Shown piece after piece: positions 1 to 12,508 of a stretch of DNA of 64,000 nt. Positions within the stretch are counted from its first letter, which is position 1. Every line of letters begins with the position of its first letter. A model generated the notes under the pieces. That model was not told the DNA's origin. It saw only the letters and a program-made list of their open reading frames with translations, and made no database searches. The translations under genes and the position numbers were made by a program. Location: the NCBI GenBank assembly GCA_023333565.1, contig JAJKFH010000864.1:419979-483978 (forward strand), in the 5' to 3' direction. The stretch comes from Puffinus mauretanicus. Taxonomy: Eukaryota; Chordata; Aves; Procellariiformes; Procellariidae.

Positions 1-1990
1 GAAATGTGAAATAATTGAAGTTATCCCAAGTCAACACATATGAAAAATATTTCGTTTCGCAAAATGGTTTACATTTTCCTGCTGATGAAGTTCTAATTTT
101 GTTTAAACAATCAGTATATGATTGAACAGAAACAGTCTGAAGTGAACATTTCATTGCAAGGGATTTTTCCCTCAGCTGTCCTCAATAAAATAAAAATTAC
201 TCTGAGTTGCTTGTAAAAATAAAAGAAATTTGGTGTTTTACACTCCTGTTGTCTTGCAGGTTTAATACAAACATTCATTCCGGGCAACTAGCTACAGTTG
301 TCAACGAGCTCATATCTCAAGTTTAAATACATCACGTGACCAGGCTAAATAAATTTCAAGCATATAAAAATTACTTTTGTTATGTTACTATTTTGTCTTA
401 TAAGTGTTTATAACTCCATCATAGATATAAGAAAAATAGCAACAGTACCCCCTGAGCAACTATTTCAAGTCTTGCTGTGTTACACAGTAGTTATAAATGA
501 ACACATTCTTTTCAAGTAATTACTTAGAAATACTGATATTCTTTCCCTGTTCCTTGTCTGACATCTTAGAACAAAATACTGATCACCAAATTTCCATGGA
601 TTTTTGAAAATAACTATATAGAACCTCTGAGAAAAAAAAGGTTTCACTTCCATCTCTGGTAAAAAAATGTGTGTCATCCATTCCTATTATAGAAACCTAC
701 ATCACAGAAATCAACGTGGAAGACAAATGGTATCATCTCTGCTGCAAGGCAGCACTTCCTGAATAAATATTTGAGAGCAGTAGACATAACAGCACTGTGG
801 GACCTCTGATATTCCATATAAATATGGATATATTTATCAATTATTTCTCATACTAAATATTGAAATAGGTGATGGAAAGAATTGACACAAATATTCTTAG
901 GGGAAAAAAGTTATTTCCTTCTGTTTTACAAAGTATGAAGAGAATAACCCATGTGTTTAAATAACATTAATTTTGAATAAATTTTCAGTTTTGTTTAAGG
1001 AAAACTTTTTTTAGTCTTATGTTAATTGTACTGTTAGTACTCTGAATCCCTTTTGGTGATATTTAACTTTATGCAAATCTCAATAAATTCAGTTTCATAT
1101 CTTAGCTCGTATGATTTCTTTTTCTTCAAGCTATCAGTTAAGCTATATTAGTCAAGTGTTTCAATTACTTCTGGGATCTGATGTTTATAGTAAATCTATT
1201 GGCATAAAAGGGAATCTGTCTTCTATTTTAAGTCCCATTTACACACATTTGTTCTTCCCACCCTTTTTCTTCCCATTCTCTCCAATACTGATGACTACCA
1301 CTTTCATTTCAAAGGAAAAGCGGGGTGGGGGAAAAGGGCAGTTCTTAAAAGCCAGGTTGGAAATTAGCTAGCAGCTATTTTCACAGGATTTTTTTCCAGC
1401 TTTTTAAGAGCACTCCTTCTCTAATTAACAGAAGACAAGGATTGTTTCATAAGACAGGCTTATGAAAACAAACCAGACAAAAATTCAATATGGTGCTGTG
1501 GGGATATCATGGTAAAGGAAATCTTCGTATCATTTTTCTTTCACAAGAGGATCAATTGTGCAAAACGTTGCCAACAAATCAGAAGGGAATAAGCTGCTTG
1601 TTCACTGAGGATAGGACAAGTACTAATGGGTTATATTACTGAAGCGTGGGACATTTAGGATACCCCGTAGGATAGTGAAGTTAAACTGCTGAAATTTTCT
1701 TCAATGGAGGTTTTCTTTTCTTTTTTTTTTTAAAAAAAAGACACTTGCCAAGCCCGTTTGTCAGGAAAAGCAGAGCAGTCCTGCTTTCATGAAAGGAGTA
1801 AGGGACTGGAAAGGCTTTTGGAGCCCATTCCTCTTTAAACTGAAAAAAGGCTTTTATTCTAAAGTTCATCTATTTGCAAGCATTTTTTTTTTTCACAAGA
1901 TGCAGAAGAACAACGTTTTTAATTCTATGTTTTTAGGACACTGTCTCCAGTTTGCTGAAGCAAAACAAACAAGCGGTACTTGTTCAGAAG
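1..1990. other. AT-rich unique sequence, no gene seen
   Basis: This stretch is AT-rich with short homopolymer runs, including a T run followed directly by an A run near 1717-1738 that could fold back on itself. Open frames on both strands are short, lack recognisable domains and are rich in Phe, Ser and Lys, as expected of AT-rich non-coding DNA. I see no repeat family, RNA gene or splice-site pair I would defend. Confidence 0.6.
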
Positions 1991-2800
1991 ACCATTATGT
2001 GGAGCCCACGCACACATTTCCCCTCCCTGCGTGGCGCTGGAGCTACAGCTGAGGGGCAGGGGTAACCGGGGGAGGCTGCAGTGCCTCCGGGAAGCCCCAA
2101 AACTCCAAAGCTCAGCATGATGCAGGGGTGATGTGGCTCCTGCCTCTTGCATGGCCTGGCAGTGGGAGCGATCCCTCCCATGCTTCTGCTCTGGATAGAT
2201 TTGCCCTTCCTTCCCCCCAAAACCCATCTCCCTGGCCAGCCTGACCCATTCCTCACCAGCACTGCTGCAATGAGCTATAGCAGGCATGGAGTGTCTGGGT
2301 GTTAAATGAAGACCTCCAGGGGAGTGTATGTTTTTCTTTATCTTGGCTTAAAGGCAGTATGGCAAGACATGCCCTCATGTCATACTTTCTCCAGAGTGCC
2401 TAGAAGTTATACACAAACCCAGCTCCTCCAAATCTTTCTCTTTTCCCTACATTAAGGAAAAGCAGTGAAACAGCCCCACAACTGACAGGAAAATTCACAC
2501 AGCCTGAAAAAACCACCACCCTGGGTGCACTCACTGCTGCACCAGAGGAACTCACCCCGGGCTGTGAGTCCCCGCTCACGGGACACCGCTGTGGCCACAG
2601 GGGAAGCTCCCATTTCCAGCAGGGGGAGAAAAATTCTCCTGAAAAAAACCTGTGCATTTCAGGAGGGGCTGCACACAAGGGCTTCTCATGCACGGGGTCT
2701 GGGCTGACCCCATTACCACCCTGGTCCCGCTCCCATCCTCGGCCCCAGCTCCCATGGGGGAGCCAGCCCATGCAGTGCCCTGACAGCCTCTCTCATCCAC
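1991..2800. other. GC-richer patch, no gene recognised
   Basis: Base composition rises clearly compared with both flanks, with several CpG dinucleotides around 2000-2100 and 2560-2580. Overlapping open frames of 60 to 120 codons occur on the minus strand, but they are rich in Gly, Pro, Ser, Arg and Trp and show no domain. I read them as a by-product of few AT-rich stop codons. It could be a small CpG-enriched regulatory patch or an old repeat that I cannot name. Confidence 0.4.
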
Positions 2801-5800
2801 TATCTCAGAAAGCTCACATTGTTACCGAAATAAAGACACCATCACCCCAAAATGTGGGGGAACCCTCGCAGTTGCCATTTGCAAATTCTCCTTTTTTTTT
2901 TACCTGATATTATTTCTTTTGATAAAACTTTAAATGAATTTGGCAACTGTTTGGTGTTTACAAGAAAAGACAGTAGATGTTGGAAAAAATGGTGGAAGCT
3001 ACAGCATTTTCATGCATTGTTCACTGGTGAACAGGGAAACACTGATCCATCACAGAGTGGCTGCCATCTCACCAGGGCTAGAGCAAAGACACTCTCACTT
3101 CCCACTCAACTCCACCCAGCTACCTTTTACATTGCTTTTCTCAGTGCAAAGCCCTGTTAACCATTGTTACCTGTGATCCATACCATCCCCAAAGATAGCA
3201 ATGGATCCCCAGGAGAACCTATTAGACCTGCTAAAAATAGCACATGGCTCCCAAGAGCCCCAAGTGGTAAGATGTCTGCTACGTTAAATGCATACCATAA
3301 CCATAAGAAAGTACAAATGTCAATGAAGAATTTATTCTTGTGCTCAAAATGGACAATAGAAATATTTTCTTCCAATGTCACAAACCCCATTTTCAGGTTT
3401 AATAGTAATTACTAGACATTCATTAAAAGAGTAGGTTAAAACTTTTGATAGACTGTGTGGCTGGTTTGGGGAAAGACACAATGAGCCAAGAAATGGGTGG
3501 TCACACAGGAGCAACTGGCAGAATGATGGTAAGGTTGGGAGTTGCTATAGGGAAATCTCACCTCTCCGTCCCCTCCACACTTTCTCAGATGTAGCATCTT
3601 CAGAAGTTTCCTATCCTGAAATCCATCATACGCAACAGTAAATTTACTGAGTGGATGGATGCCATCAGCTGTTTTTAAGTGATCATGCTGTAACTGCCAT
3701 GAAGACATTTTATAAAAGACACTCAAATGTATATCTGCAAGCTTGTTGCGTGCAGTGAACATAACTAGAAGTCTATTGAAGTGCAGGACATAGTTCTATT
3801 ACACCTAAAAATCCCACCTATGTACAATTCTAGGCTTTCTAATGTAAACGGAGCCTTAAACACTACCAGTTTTGGCACAGTAACAGTGCTGCAGGAAAGT
3901 CTGGAGACAAAGGGGGAGGCAGGGGAACATAAATCCACTTAGAATAATCATACTGAGACATAAAAAGATACTAGAAATGTATCTCTGCAGAAAAGTCATC
4001 AGACAATTTGAGGTGAAACTTGGTGCTCCATGTGGATTTCCAGGGTTCATTGCGGCAGCGCGAGATCAGTGCCAGCACACAGCTGGAAGCAGCGTGGCTG
4101 CTGCAGCGTGATGCACCAACCAGGCTGGTACACGCTACCCCCCAGCACAGCTTATTTACCCAAGGAGTGCACCAAACTGGCGCTTCCCTATCGCTGGGCA
4201 AACTAACTTAGGTCCCCTTTCATCACTCTGAATGTTGTGTTGACACATCCTCAGTTCCACAGTAAGTCAAAAGAAAAACTGGCAGTGGCGACACTGCCTC
4301 TGTGCCTGTGCTCTGGCTCTGCACAGGCAGCTGGTACAGGTTTAGAAGTCTGCATTAATTTCTGAACCTCCTAACTGAATACAAAAGAGTAAAATAACCC
4401 AGTCACCATCAGATGTAGTACAAAGAAGTCAAATCGAGTATTAAATGGAAAAACTATAAGGTATGTAACTGTGTGGTGAGAACAGAATGAGATATAGAGT
4501 CTTTGACATCTCAGTTTCTGGTTAAAATCTATGCGCTGTTTTATAATCAGTCGGTTATAAAAAGTATCCTGCCATTTGACTCATCTCTGTATGCCAAACT
4601 TCTAAAGGAAATTTATTCATGGTTATATTTGAAGCACTGTCAATATGCCTTGACACTTCAAATCAAAACACCAGAGGAATTTAATGATTTTATTTCTAAT
4701 GATTTAAAAAAAAAACGTCCTACCTGGCTCTTCTGTATCATTTTCCATTGGGAAATCTCTCAGGAGTCATTTCTAAGTCACAGTCTTAAAAACCTGATGG
4801 CATTTCTAACCTGAAAAGTCAGCTTCTTGCTCTGACAGACCAATGTCTTTTTGGTGATTCCCTTAGCATTGCCCATCCAACCTTCATTTGCTGTTCTTTA
4901 GGCTCTGGTCTTTTTGTTTTTCCCCTGAGGGCATACATTTTCTTAAAAAGCAAAAATACAGCAAGTGACAGTCATAATATCCACATTACAATACAGAAGG
5001 TGTATGTATCACTTCTGTAGACTTAAATAGCCTTAAATTGATTTGCTCTTTTGTCCATAACAGAACAGCTGTGTACTTCAGTGCAAGCTGAAATCCATCT
5101 AAGATTGTGTGCAGAGCCAATTTTACAGGGCAGTCATCCAATGTGTGAGTTTGAGGCCTCCATACATTAATTTCTCTTTTCCTCCCGGACATAATGTTGT
5201 CTCTGAGCCCATCTCTGTATTGAGGTGGCTGCATCCAGGATGCCACAGGTGTGTCATCTTCAGTACCAGTCACAGTTATTTCAAGGGAGCCCGTTAGTTT
5301 AAATTCAGTCCATGTACACATACAAGTTTTGGTTACAATATCAGCTAAACCAGCGGAATACTTTTGATGAAGGCTGAATTTCAAATAGAAACCTCCTTTT
5401 TACACCAACGAATTATTACCATGCTCTATACATTCAAAATCGAAACAGAGGGAGAAAAAAGACTTGCTTGTTGCAATGTGTGGACAGTCCCCGTGAACTG
5501 CAACAAACTGCCTAAATTAGCATATTTACTAAAAGGATTTTCTGCTGTAACTTTCATCCCACACATCTAAATCCTTTTTCCTACAGTTCTTCTGTTCCTA
5601 CTAACACCATAGAGACCACACTGAGAGACACACTGATCGTATATAAAAGGAAGCCTGAAGAAAGTGAAAAACAAAATGTAAGTGACAGAAAGGTACAGAA
5701 ATTAAAATGCCTGCATATTTAAATCTACTCGGAGATTTGGAAGGCAGAAATGCAGTAAAACAACTTCAAAATGTCTAAGTTTTATGTTTGTTACATGTGC

Positions 5801-8669
5801 TCTTAAGTATAGACTTGTACTTCACAGAAAAGAGGAAAAAAAGGGGTAGGTTGCTCTAAAGCGTCCAGCAAACATCCACTCAGAACAGCCTATAGCAAAT
5901 ATAAAGCCAATAGTAAAGCACAATAGCAGCAGCCATGAGGACAGCATGAAAGAAGAGCATCATCAGCACCTTTTTTGCTTGCAGTACTGGGAATTCTCAG
6001 AAACCGTTTCCAGATAGACACTACTCTGTTCTACTGTAGAAAACTACAACAAAACAATCATCCTCCCCCCAGAAGTATCTCTGCTAATCTTATCATCTTC
6101 TAGAGTTAAATCTAGTCATCAATCAAACTCTGGACCTTATGTGAAGGACAGATGAGGTAAGGCCCTTCCAAAAGCATTAGGACCCATAAATCCCCAAGGT
6201 ATCCAACCAAAAGCCCGTCCCCAGCTGAAGCCATCCTTTAGTGTCTCTATTTGGTATTGGTCCACAAACAAACCCAAAGACATGAGTTTAACCCATCGGT
6301 GGAATGAAGGGAAAACACTCACGTAAGTGGATATTGCTTCATCTGTATGCCCTGCATAGCAGATACCAAACTCAACCAAGAAGAGTGCTCCTCTTCTCTA
6401 AGGAGTTACAGTATTGACGTCCAGTACCAGACGGTGTTGTGCAGACTTTCTGAAGTTAAAGAGAAAAGCAGAGACCTTCTGGTATGGCTGGCCTCCAAAA
6501 CCATTTGCTCTAGAGTTGTGCTGCTAACCACCAAAGCTGTGCTGTGCTCGTATAGTTCTTATGGAATAAACTCATTAAAACTAGTACTATCTGTTTCCAC
6601 TCATTCCTGCAACACTCAAAACCTGTTCACGCAGCCTAAAACACAGAGTTCCTACTTGTCTCACTTCAGTCCTGTCACTGCCCTTCTCCAGAAGGAAAAA
6701 GGGAAACATGCTCTGAAATGAACAGCTGAAATCTGTATCAGATGAGGACAACACAGCAGGATTAGGCAAATGCTTAAGAAGCAGAAATATTTTTCTTTTT
6801 CATGTAAATATTCCTAGTGCTAGATGAAAAATTAAAAGGCATTGTTTGCAGGGGGCTTCTGAATTTTTGCATACCGCTTTTGAACTTAAGTATCAGTTAA
6901 GCATATTTATCCTTTTAGTGCTGAATGCTGCCACAAAAAGCAGAAATAAGAAGTTCATGCAAGTTCCCTTCTCAGCAGCCTTTCTTCCAGCCCACTGGAA
7001 GGAAAAGCAACGCAGGGGCTGGAGGTGCAGATGCAGTCCTCACACGTTCTTTGTCAGCATGGAGAGAAAAATATCCCCTTCTTAAGACTTCTAGTGCTAT
7101 CTATTGTTTCTGTAACTCACAACAGCAGTATGAAGATTTCTCAGACTTAACAGGGCTTTGGAGAGAGGCAAAGGCTAAGTTTTATTATTATTGGCTTAAT
7201 TTCTACTCTTTTTCTTCACACAAACACATACTACTGAGCCCACGGGAAACATTAACAACAATAGTCTCATTTCTTGTTCCTAATACTGGCTTTAATTAAA
7301 TATTGCTTTTTCCCTACTTAGCTAGGCAGCATGGGACACAGGAATTATTTGAAAGGGCTTGAGAGTGAACTCAAAGGCTGGTGCAGTGGAATGAATCATT
7401 TCCCTGCAAAAGGAAGGACTAATTTGCTGCCAGCTCATTTTTAACTAGGCTCTGTGACTTGCTCCTGCAATGTGGCAGCCGAGATTTCAGTCAGGGAAAG
7501 CAAGCATAATTGCACAACCGCTCGTACACTTACAAAAGGCCCCTCTGCGGCGCGCACACACTTCACAGAAATGCTTATGCTGCACTCACAGTGCTTTTTC
7601 ACATGAGAAAAAAAGGAGTTTCAGATGTTTGTGAGATGGTCAATGTTGCTTGAAACCAAAATGCTGAGACCTTTTTACCTTTTCACTTTTTACCTTTATC
7701 AAGCGATTACTGTTCCTGAAACACTGGTCTGGAATTGGTCAACCCAAGATAAGGAATAAAGATAGTTAATTCACTGCTGCAAGACCAGACTTACATTAAA
7801 ACTTGCTTCCCTTCTCAAATTTTAGGTAATGTAACTAATGTAACTTCAGCTAAGAAAAATACAATTGAAAAAGGTTGTGTTTTTTTTTTTTCTCTCTTTT
7901 ATAACCTAGTTGATGGGCAAATCCCTAACCGTATGTTTCTAGGAGTTTGCCTGTAAAGAATCAAAGCTAATGCCTACGCACATGGGGATACTTCTTATTT
8001 AGCAAAACCTAATGGGAAAGAAGCAATACACAACAGGGAAAAAACCTCCCTTCCTGACACAATGTGGAAGAAAGATGATAATATTCTGTTCCCTCCCAGT
8101 GTTCATACTAATCCTAACTAATCAGGGATGGATATAAAGAAGAGACTTGGATTTTAAGTTTGGTATGTTGGAAGCCAGGAGACTGATTTAAGCTTAGTAA
8201 ACAACAGAAAAAACAAGCCACAGGCAGTTTGGACAACAGTTTTTGTGATTTATAGAGGTGTATGGACAACATATAATTATTGGAAAAACACATCTAATCA
8301 AATCATGCTCTAACTCCTGGCAACACACTATTCAATCTATTGCCTTTGTGCTAACTTTAATGGGTTGCTTCCAGCAGCTGCCTCAACCCGTTGCTTCAGT
8401 TACCACATGCCTTCCCAATTCTGTGTTGCTACTTTCTTGAATGAAATATATTATCCATTTGAAATGGGTTTTCTCTTCTTACAGGTTGTTTTGTGGTACG
8501 AATACTGTTGTGACAGTAGCTGTGACAAAGCATGTTCTGGGTGTTTGAGAGCCCATGGGCCACTGGACGTGCGTCGCAAAGTTGAGCAGTCAGGACTCGG
8601 CTGTGCATTAGTGGGCTACTGCCAAATTCCTAGGGCAGTTGGGTTGCAGAGTTACAGTGCTAGAAAGCA
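2801..8669. other. Unique sequence, no gene seen
   Basis: Mostly AT-rich unique sequence. Two places have a higher GC content: about 4030-4340, and a small CpG cluster around 7515-7560 (CCGCTCG, GCGGCGCGC). The longest open frame, 132 codons on the minus strand at 4986-5384, has no motif I recognise and is within chance expectation for 64 kb read in six frames. No interspersed repeat could be named with confidence. Confidence 0.5.
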
Positions 8670-9070
8670 TATCCAGAAGTCGTCTAGACTGACCCCACTT
8701 CACATCCTAACAGCTGTTCTACCAACTTGCTCTTGAAATCCTCCAGCAACAGGGATTTTACGAGTGCCTTCATAATCTTTCCCAATGCTTTGCTGTCCTT
8801 TGAGGCAGGTTGTTGGTTTTCTTCTTTTTCTAAATCTCCACGCTCATCTTTTTTACTACAGCTCAGACACATTCATTTTTCCCTTTTCTACCACAGAAAG
8901 GGAAACATATTCCTTCTTTGCAGTAGCTCTTAACATATCTGAAAATTTATCTTTCTCCTTCAACTTCCTTTCTTTACGTTAAGCTATTCCATTTATCCAG
9001 TATTTAGTTTTCCCTAGTTTTCTAGACCACAGAAAATTCTCATTGCTCTCATCAGGTTTCAGTTCAAGTG
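8670..9070 (-). mobile_element. Old degraded CR1-like LINE 3' fragment
   Basis: Read on the plus strand, this stretch follows the order of blocks seen in the reverse complement of CR1-type LINEs, and can be compared with the better copy at 32797-33910. The blocks are a GTCTAGACTGACCCC-like start, CTCCAGCAACAGGGATT, TTCCCAATGCTT, a block resembling the 'pyrimidine-rich CTCAGTCTTC' region, TTTTCTAGACC near 9017, and ATTGCTCTCATCAGG near 9040. Divergence is high and no reading frame survives. I infer an ancient CR1 or L3-type insertion on the minus strand with imprecise ends. A search against a reptile and bird repeat library would decide the family. Confidence 0.5.
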
Positions 9071-10926
9071 AATTCTTGAGTTTCAGGTCAGAAGAGACTT
9101 ATCTTCCCTGAAATACAGTCTCTTTGACTGAACTCATGAACAGAGGAGGCCTTATCGATCTTATGAAGTAATCCCTTTGCCATACTGAAGTCCTGCAAGC
9201 TATATTCTCTAAAACCTGCTAGCCTCCAGTCTGGTCTCTTACTACAATATGTGTCTTTCCTCTGCAATGGCAAATTTGCATTTGTGCAACTGAATTATTG
9301 TTCCCTTAAGAAAATGTTAGTTCCCTTGATTTTTTTTCCTTAAATCAGTTTTCTGGGGAGTTTTACATGATTTAGTCTACTTTTCCAAAATCTAAATTTT
9401 TTGCTTTGCATGTTTAATTCTGCTGCAGAATGACTATTTTATTCTGCTGCTGTTGCTGCTGAGGATCATGATCTCAATAATTTCACCATCGCTTTCATCC
9501 AAGACATCTTTTACCTCAACATCCTCAATGAACATCTTTATTTCAGTTTGAATCATGTCACTGAGAGTTTTCTCTAACTTCTGTATCAAAAACCATTCCC
9601 AACATACCCAGAATTTGCAGGACTATATGTTACCAAATACATTAAGTTGCTCAGTAAATATGAAGTTTATTGTTTAGTAACAAAATAGTAGAGATTGTAT
9701 ATCAGCAGTTAAATATTGAATCAATAACCAAGAGTTTTACCTGCAAAAAGTGAAGGGAAGTGAAAATGTGAAAGAAATGCTTGAAAAGTGCCCAATATAG
9801 TCTGTTGCATCACAGCTTCATATGCACGTTAATGTTCAACAAAGAGAAAACCCAACTGTCTGTAATCCACATTAATTAGAATATCAATAACTTTTTTCTT
9901 TATCTAAAAGTTACTTGTAAATACAAAGCTTTTCTGCTTTATTCTTTCATTTAGTTATGAAAACCAAAAAGCTGCAAACTGTGAACTAAATATTGCCCAA
10001 ATGGACTAACACTATGGGACTATTGGTTTCTCCCACCAACTGAACTTATTTACAAATCATCTTCCCCCAACAAAAAATTTGTAAGGACTAGGGGACGCAT
10101 CATCAGTCATTCCTCTGTTCTGCAGAAGGAAAGTTAGAATGCAAAATGTTTTTTAAGGATCTTCTTCATTTATTTATACACTTTTCCTTTAAAAGATATG
10201 GGATCTAAACTTTCCAAATCTAAGAATAAACATAGAAATTTTATGCTTACCCAAACAGAACCAACAAGCCTGTACGTTTTGCCTTTACAGTACAGACTAT
10301 TGCACGTTTAGATGCCTTTTTGTTTTTTCAAGTATTCCCAAATGTAAGCCGATGGAACAGAGCAGGGGTAAATGAAATGGCTCTTTCATAATGGTGCTGT
10401 GTAAATACTGATGTGCAAGGATGCTGAGGACACCTGCATGTTCCGTCTGTCTCATTATCTCTAATGTATTACAGTGTAGAACCTGGCCAAAGAGAAAATT
10501 TACGCTCATATCTGAAATCTTTTATAGTCTAAAATAAGAAAAAAAATGGAATGATTGTGCTCACAAGGATATAATTCCAATTTTAAAAAAAAGTAGAAAA
10601 AATAAAAATGTTAGAAATTAGGAAAATTTTGAAAAATTAAAAATTAGAAATTTTTCACATTGCCAGACAAGATTTTTTTACTAGACAAATCTTTACCTGA
10701 TGTCAAAAGCTCACTGGAGGATGGGGTTTTTGTTCTTGATTGCTTGTTTGTTTTCTCCAGGTATTCTGCAGTTTTATTTTGCAAAATTTTGTAATTAATT
10801 TACTATAAATAATAACTTTAGACAAACTTCAAGTGTTACAAGTCATTACTGTTCGCCAAAACACATTTCCCTTTGCTAACATTTGGTTTCAATCAAAATT
10901 TCTATTCACATAAATTATCACAGACC
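9071..10926. other. AT-rich unique sequence, no gene seen
   Basis: AT-rich sequence with a short (CTG)n-like run near 9440-9465 and an A-rich low-complexity tract at about 10555-10660 (repeated AAATTAGAAATTTT-like words). No open frame with recognisable content was found. Confidence 0.6.
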
Positions 10927-11262
10927 AAACTGTATATGTATAGCAATAGACAAAAAGGTAAATACTGTCTTTGAATAGCTGAATTTGGGTCAGTAGTCAT
11001 AAAATACGTCTCTGAACATTTATGTTTGCCAGAACATCTCTTTAGGAATTAGTTAAAATGGATTTTTTTTTCCTTGATAATAGACATTGTTCCTCAATAA
11101 CTAAGAATAGCTCATACTCTAAGACTGTCAGCAGTCTGTTACTGGCTGGTATGTATGCAGTCCCATCAGAGCTCATTGCAAAAGTCAGGGCTTACATTGC
11201 TACGTTAAGTTCTCTTCACAGTGAAGTATTTTTAATTCCCTCCAAACACATTAAGTAAATTA
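10927..11262 (+). repeat. 336 bp direct repeat, copy 1
   Basis: This block recurs almost base for base at 12164-12498 in the same orientation. By eye I find three or four substitutions and one length difference in a T run, so identity is about 99 percent. It starts at AAACTGTATATGTATAGC and ends at AAGTAAATTA, and similarity stops abruptly at both edges. The sequence itself is AT-rich with no coding content that I recognise. Confidence 0.95.
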
Positions 11263-12163
11263 CCACAGGCCAATTTATGAATAATTAAATAAAGCAGGGG
11301 GGTGGTGTAGGATTTTTTTTTTTAATACAAAATATATTCAGAACCCATAGATAAAAATGGCTAATTGTTAAAGGTCCTGAGAATGAATATGACCTGAATA
11401 TATTAGATTAGAGACCCCAGCAGTGGCATTATCAGAGTAAAATTACAGTTGCTCTCTTAAACAGGCAGGTATTAATAAATACACAAAAATTAACTAATTA
11501 AAGCCAGTAGCAGCTGTCAAGACTGCAATATTTCTTTGTTCATTTTTTTTTATTTGTTCTTCTCATCCTGAGGAAAAGCAAAGAACAAGCCATATTTTAC
11601 TGTGTGCTTCTGAATACAAACGGTAACAGGAAAACTAGCTACAGAATAATGTGAGCAGGGTACACAATGACAGGTAGATGACTAGCTATTTTTGTTGAGT
11701 TTTTCCTTTTGTTTTATTAAAAGCAACAAGAGCTGAAGAAAGTCTGATTCGGGCAAAGTGAATAAATCAAAGCTTTCATATAAACTGTAGCAAGCTTTTT
11801 ACCTAATTAGTTTCTTCTCCAAGGACATCTTAGTATTGTCTCTTAAATCTAGAGTAAGAAATTAAATGCAACTTAATTGAGGCAGTTTAAGGACCTGTCA
11901 CTACAGGCTAGTGTCTGAGATGTTATAAAGCCAGGGACATCTGCTGCAGTAATGTACAGGTATAGCATAGTATAACCCACATATTACACATTGGTTTAAT
12001 GTTGCTTAATAAAACTGCCATGTTTTAATCCTTTTTTTATTGGAGTTACATGTTGAAGGACATTCAACAGTACATATGTCTTCCACTTGACTCTCACAAG
12101 TTGGACCATCCTCACTGGTCAGTGGCAGGGAGGATTTCCCGCACTTCACAAGTGAATGTGCAT
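11263..12163. other. Spacer between the two 336 bp repeats
   Basis: About 900 bp of AT-rich sequence with short A and T runs (for example near 11312-11321 and 11545). It is not itself repeated elsewhere in the window as far as I can see, and no gene is apparent. Confidence 0.6.
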
Positions 12164-12498
12164 AAACTGTATATGTATAGCAATAGACAAAAAGGTAAAT
12201 ACTGTCTTTGAATAGCTGAATTTGGGTCAGTAGTCATAAAATACGTCTCTGAACATTTATGTTTGCCAGAACATCTTTTTAGGAATTAGTTAAAATGGAT
12301 TTTTTTTCCTTGATAATAGACATTGTTCCTCAATAACTAAGAATAGCTCATACTCTAAGACGGTCAGCAGTCTGTTACTGGCTGGTATGTATGCAGTCCC
12401 ATCAGAGCTCATTGCAAAAGTCAGGGCTTACATTGCTACGTTAAGTTCTCTTCACAATGAAGTATTTTTAATTCCCTCCAAACACATTAAGTAAATTA
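12164..12498 (+). repeat. 336 bp direct repeat, copy 2, followed by an A run
   Basis: Second copy of the block at 10927-11262, same orientation, offset 1237 bp. Differences from copy 1 include C to T in the AACATCT[C/T]TTTAGG word, T to G in AAGAC[T/G]GTCAG, G to A in CACA[G/A]TGAAG, and one fewer T in a T run. The right edge runs directly into eleven consecutive A residues (12498-12508), absent from copy 1. This could mean retroposition of a transcript, or simply a local duplication that landed beside an A tract. I saw no flanking target-site duplication. Confidence 0.95.
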
Positions 12499-12508
12499 AA
12501 AAAAAAAA

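Noticed and set aside
1925..2287. 120-codon minus-strand frame in a GC-rich patch
   Set aside because: Composition-driven open frame with overlapping alternatives on both strands, no motif and no splice context.
4986..5384. 132-codon open frame on the minus strand
   Set aside because: No domain or family recognised, and a few frames of this length are expected by chance in 64 kb of sequence read in six frames. No supporting splice or promoter signal.
9440..9465. CTG-rich run
   Set aside because: Only a few interrupted triplets; too short to call an expanded or structured repeat.
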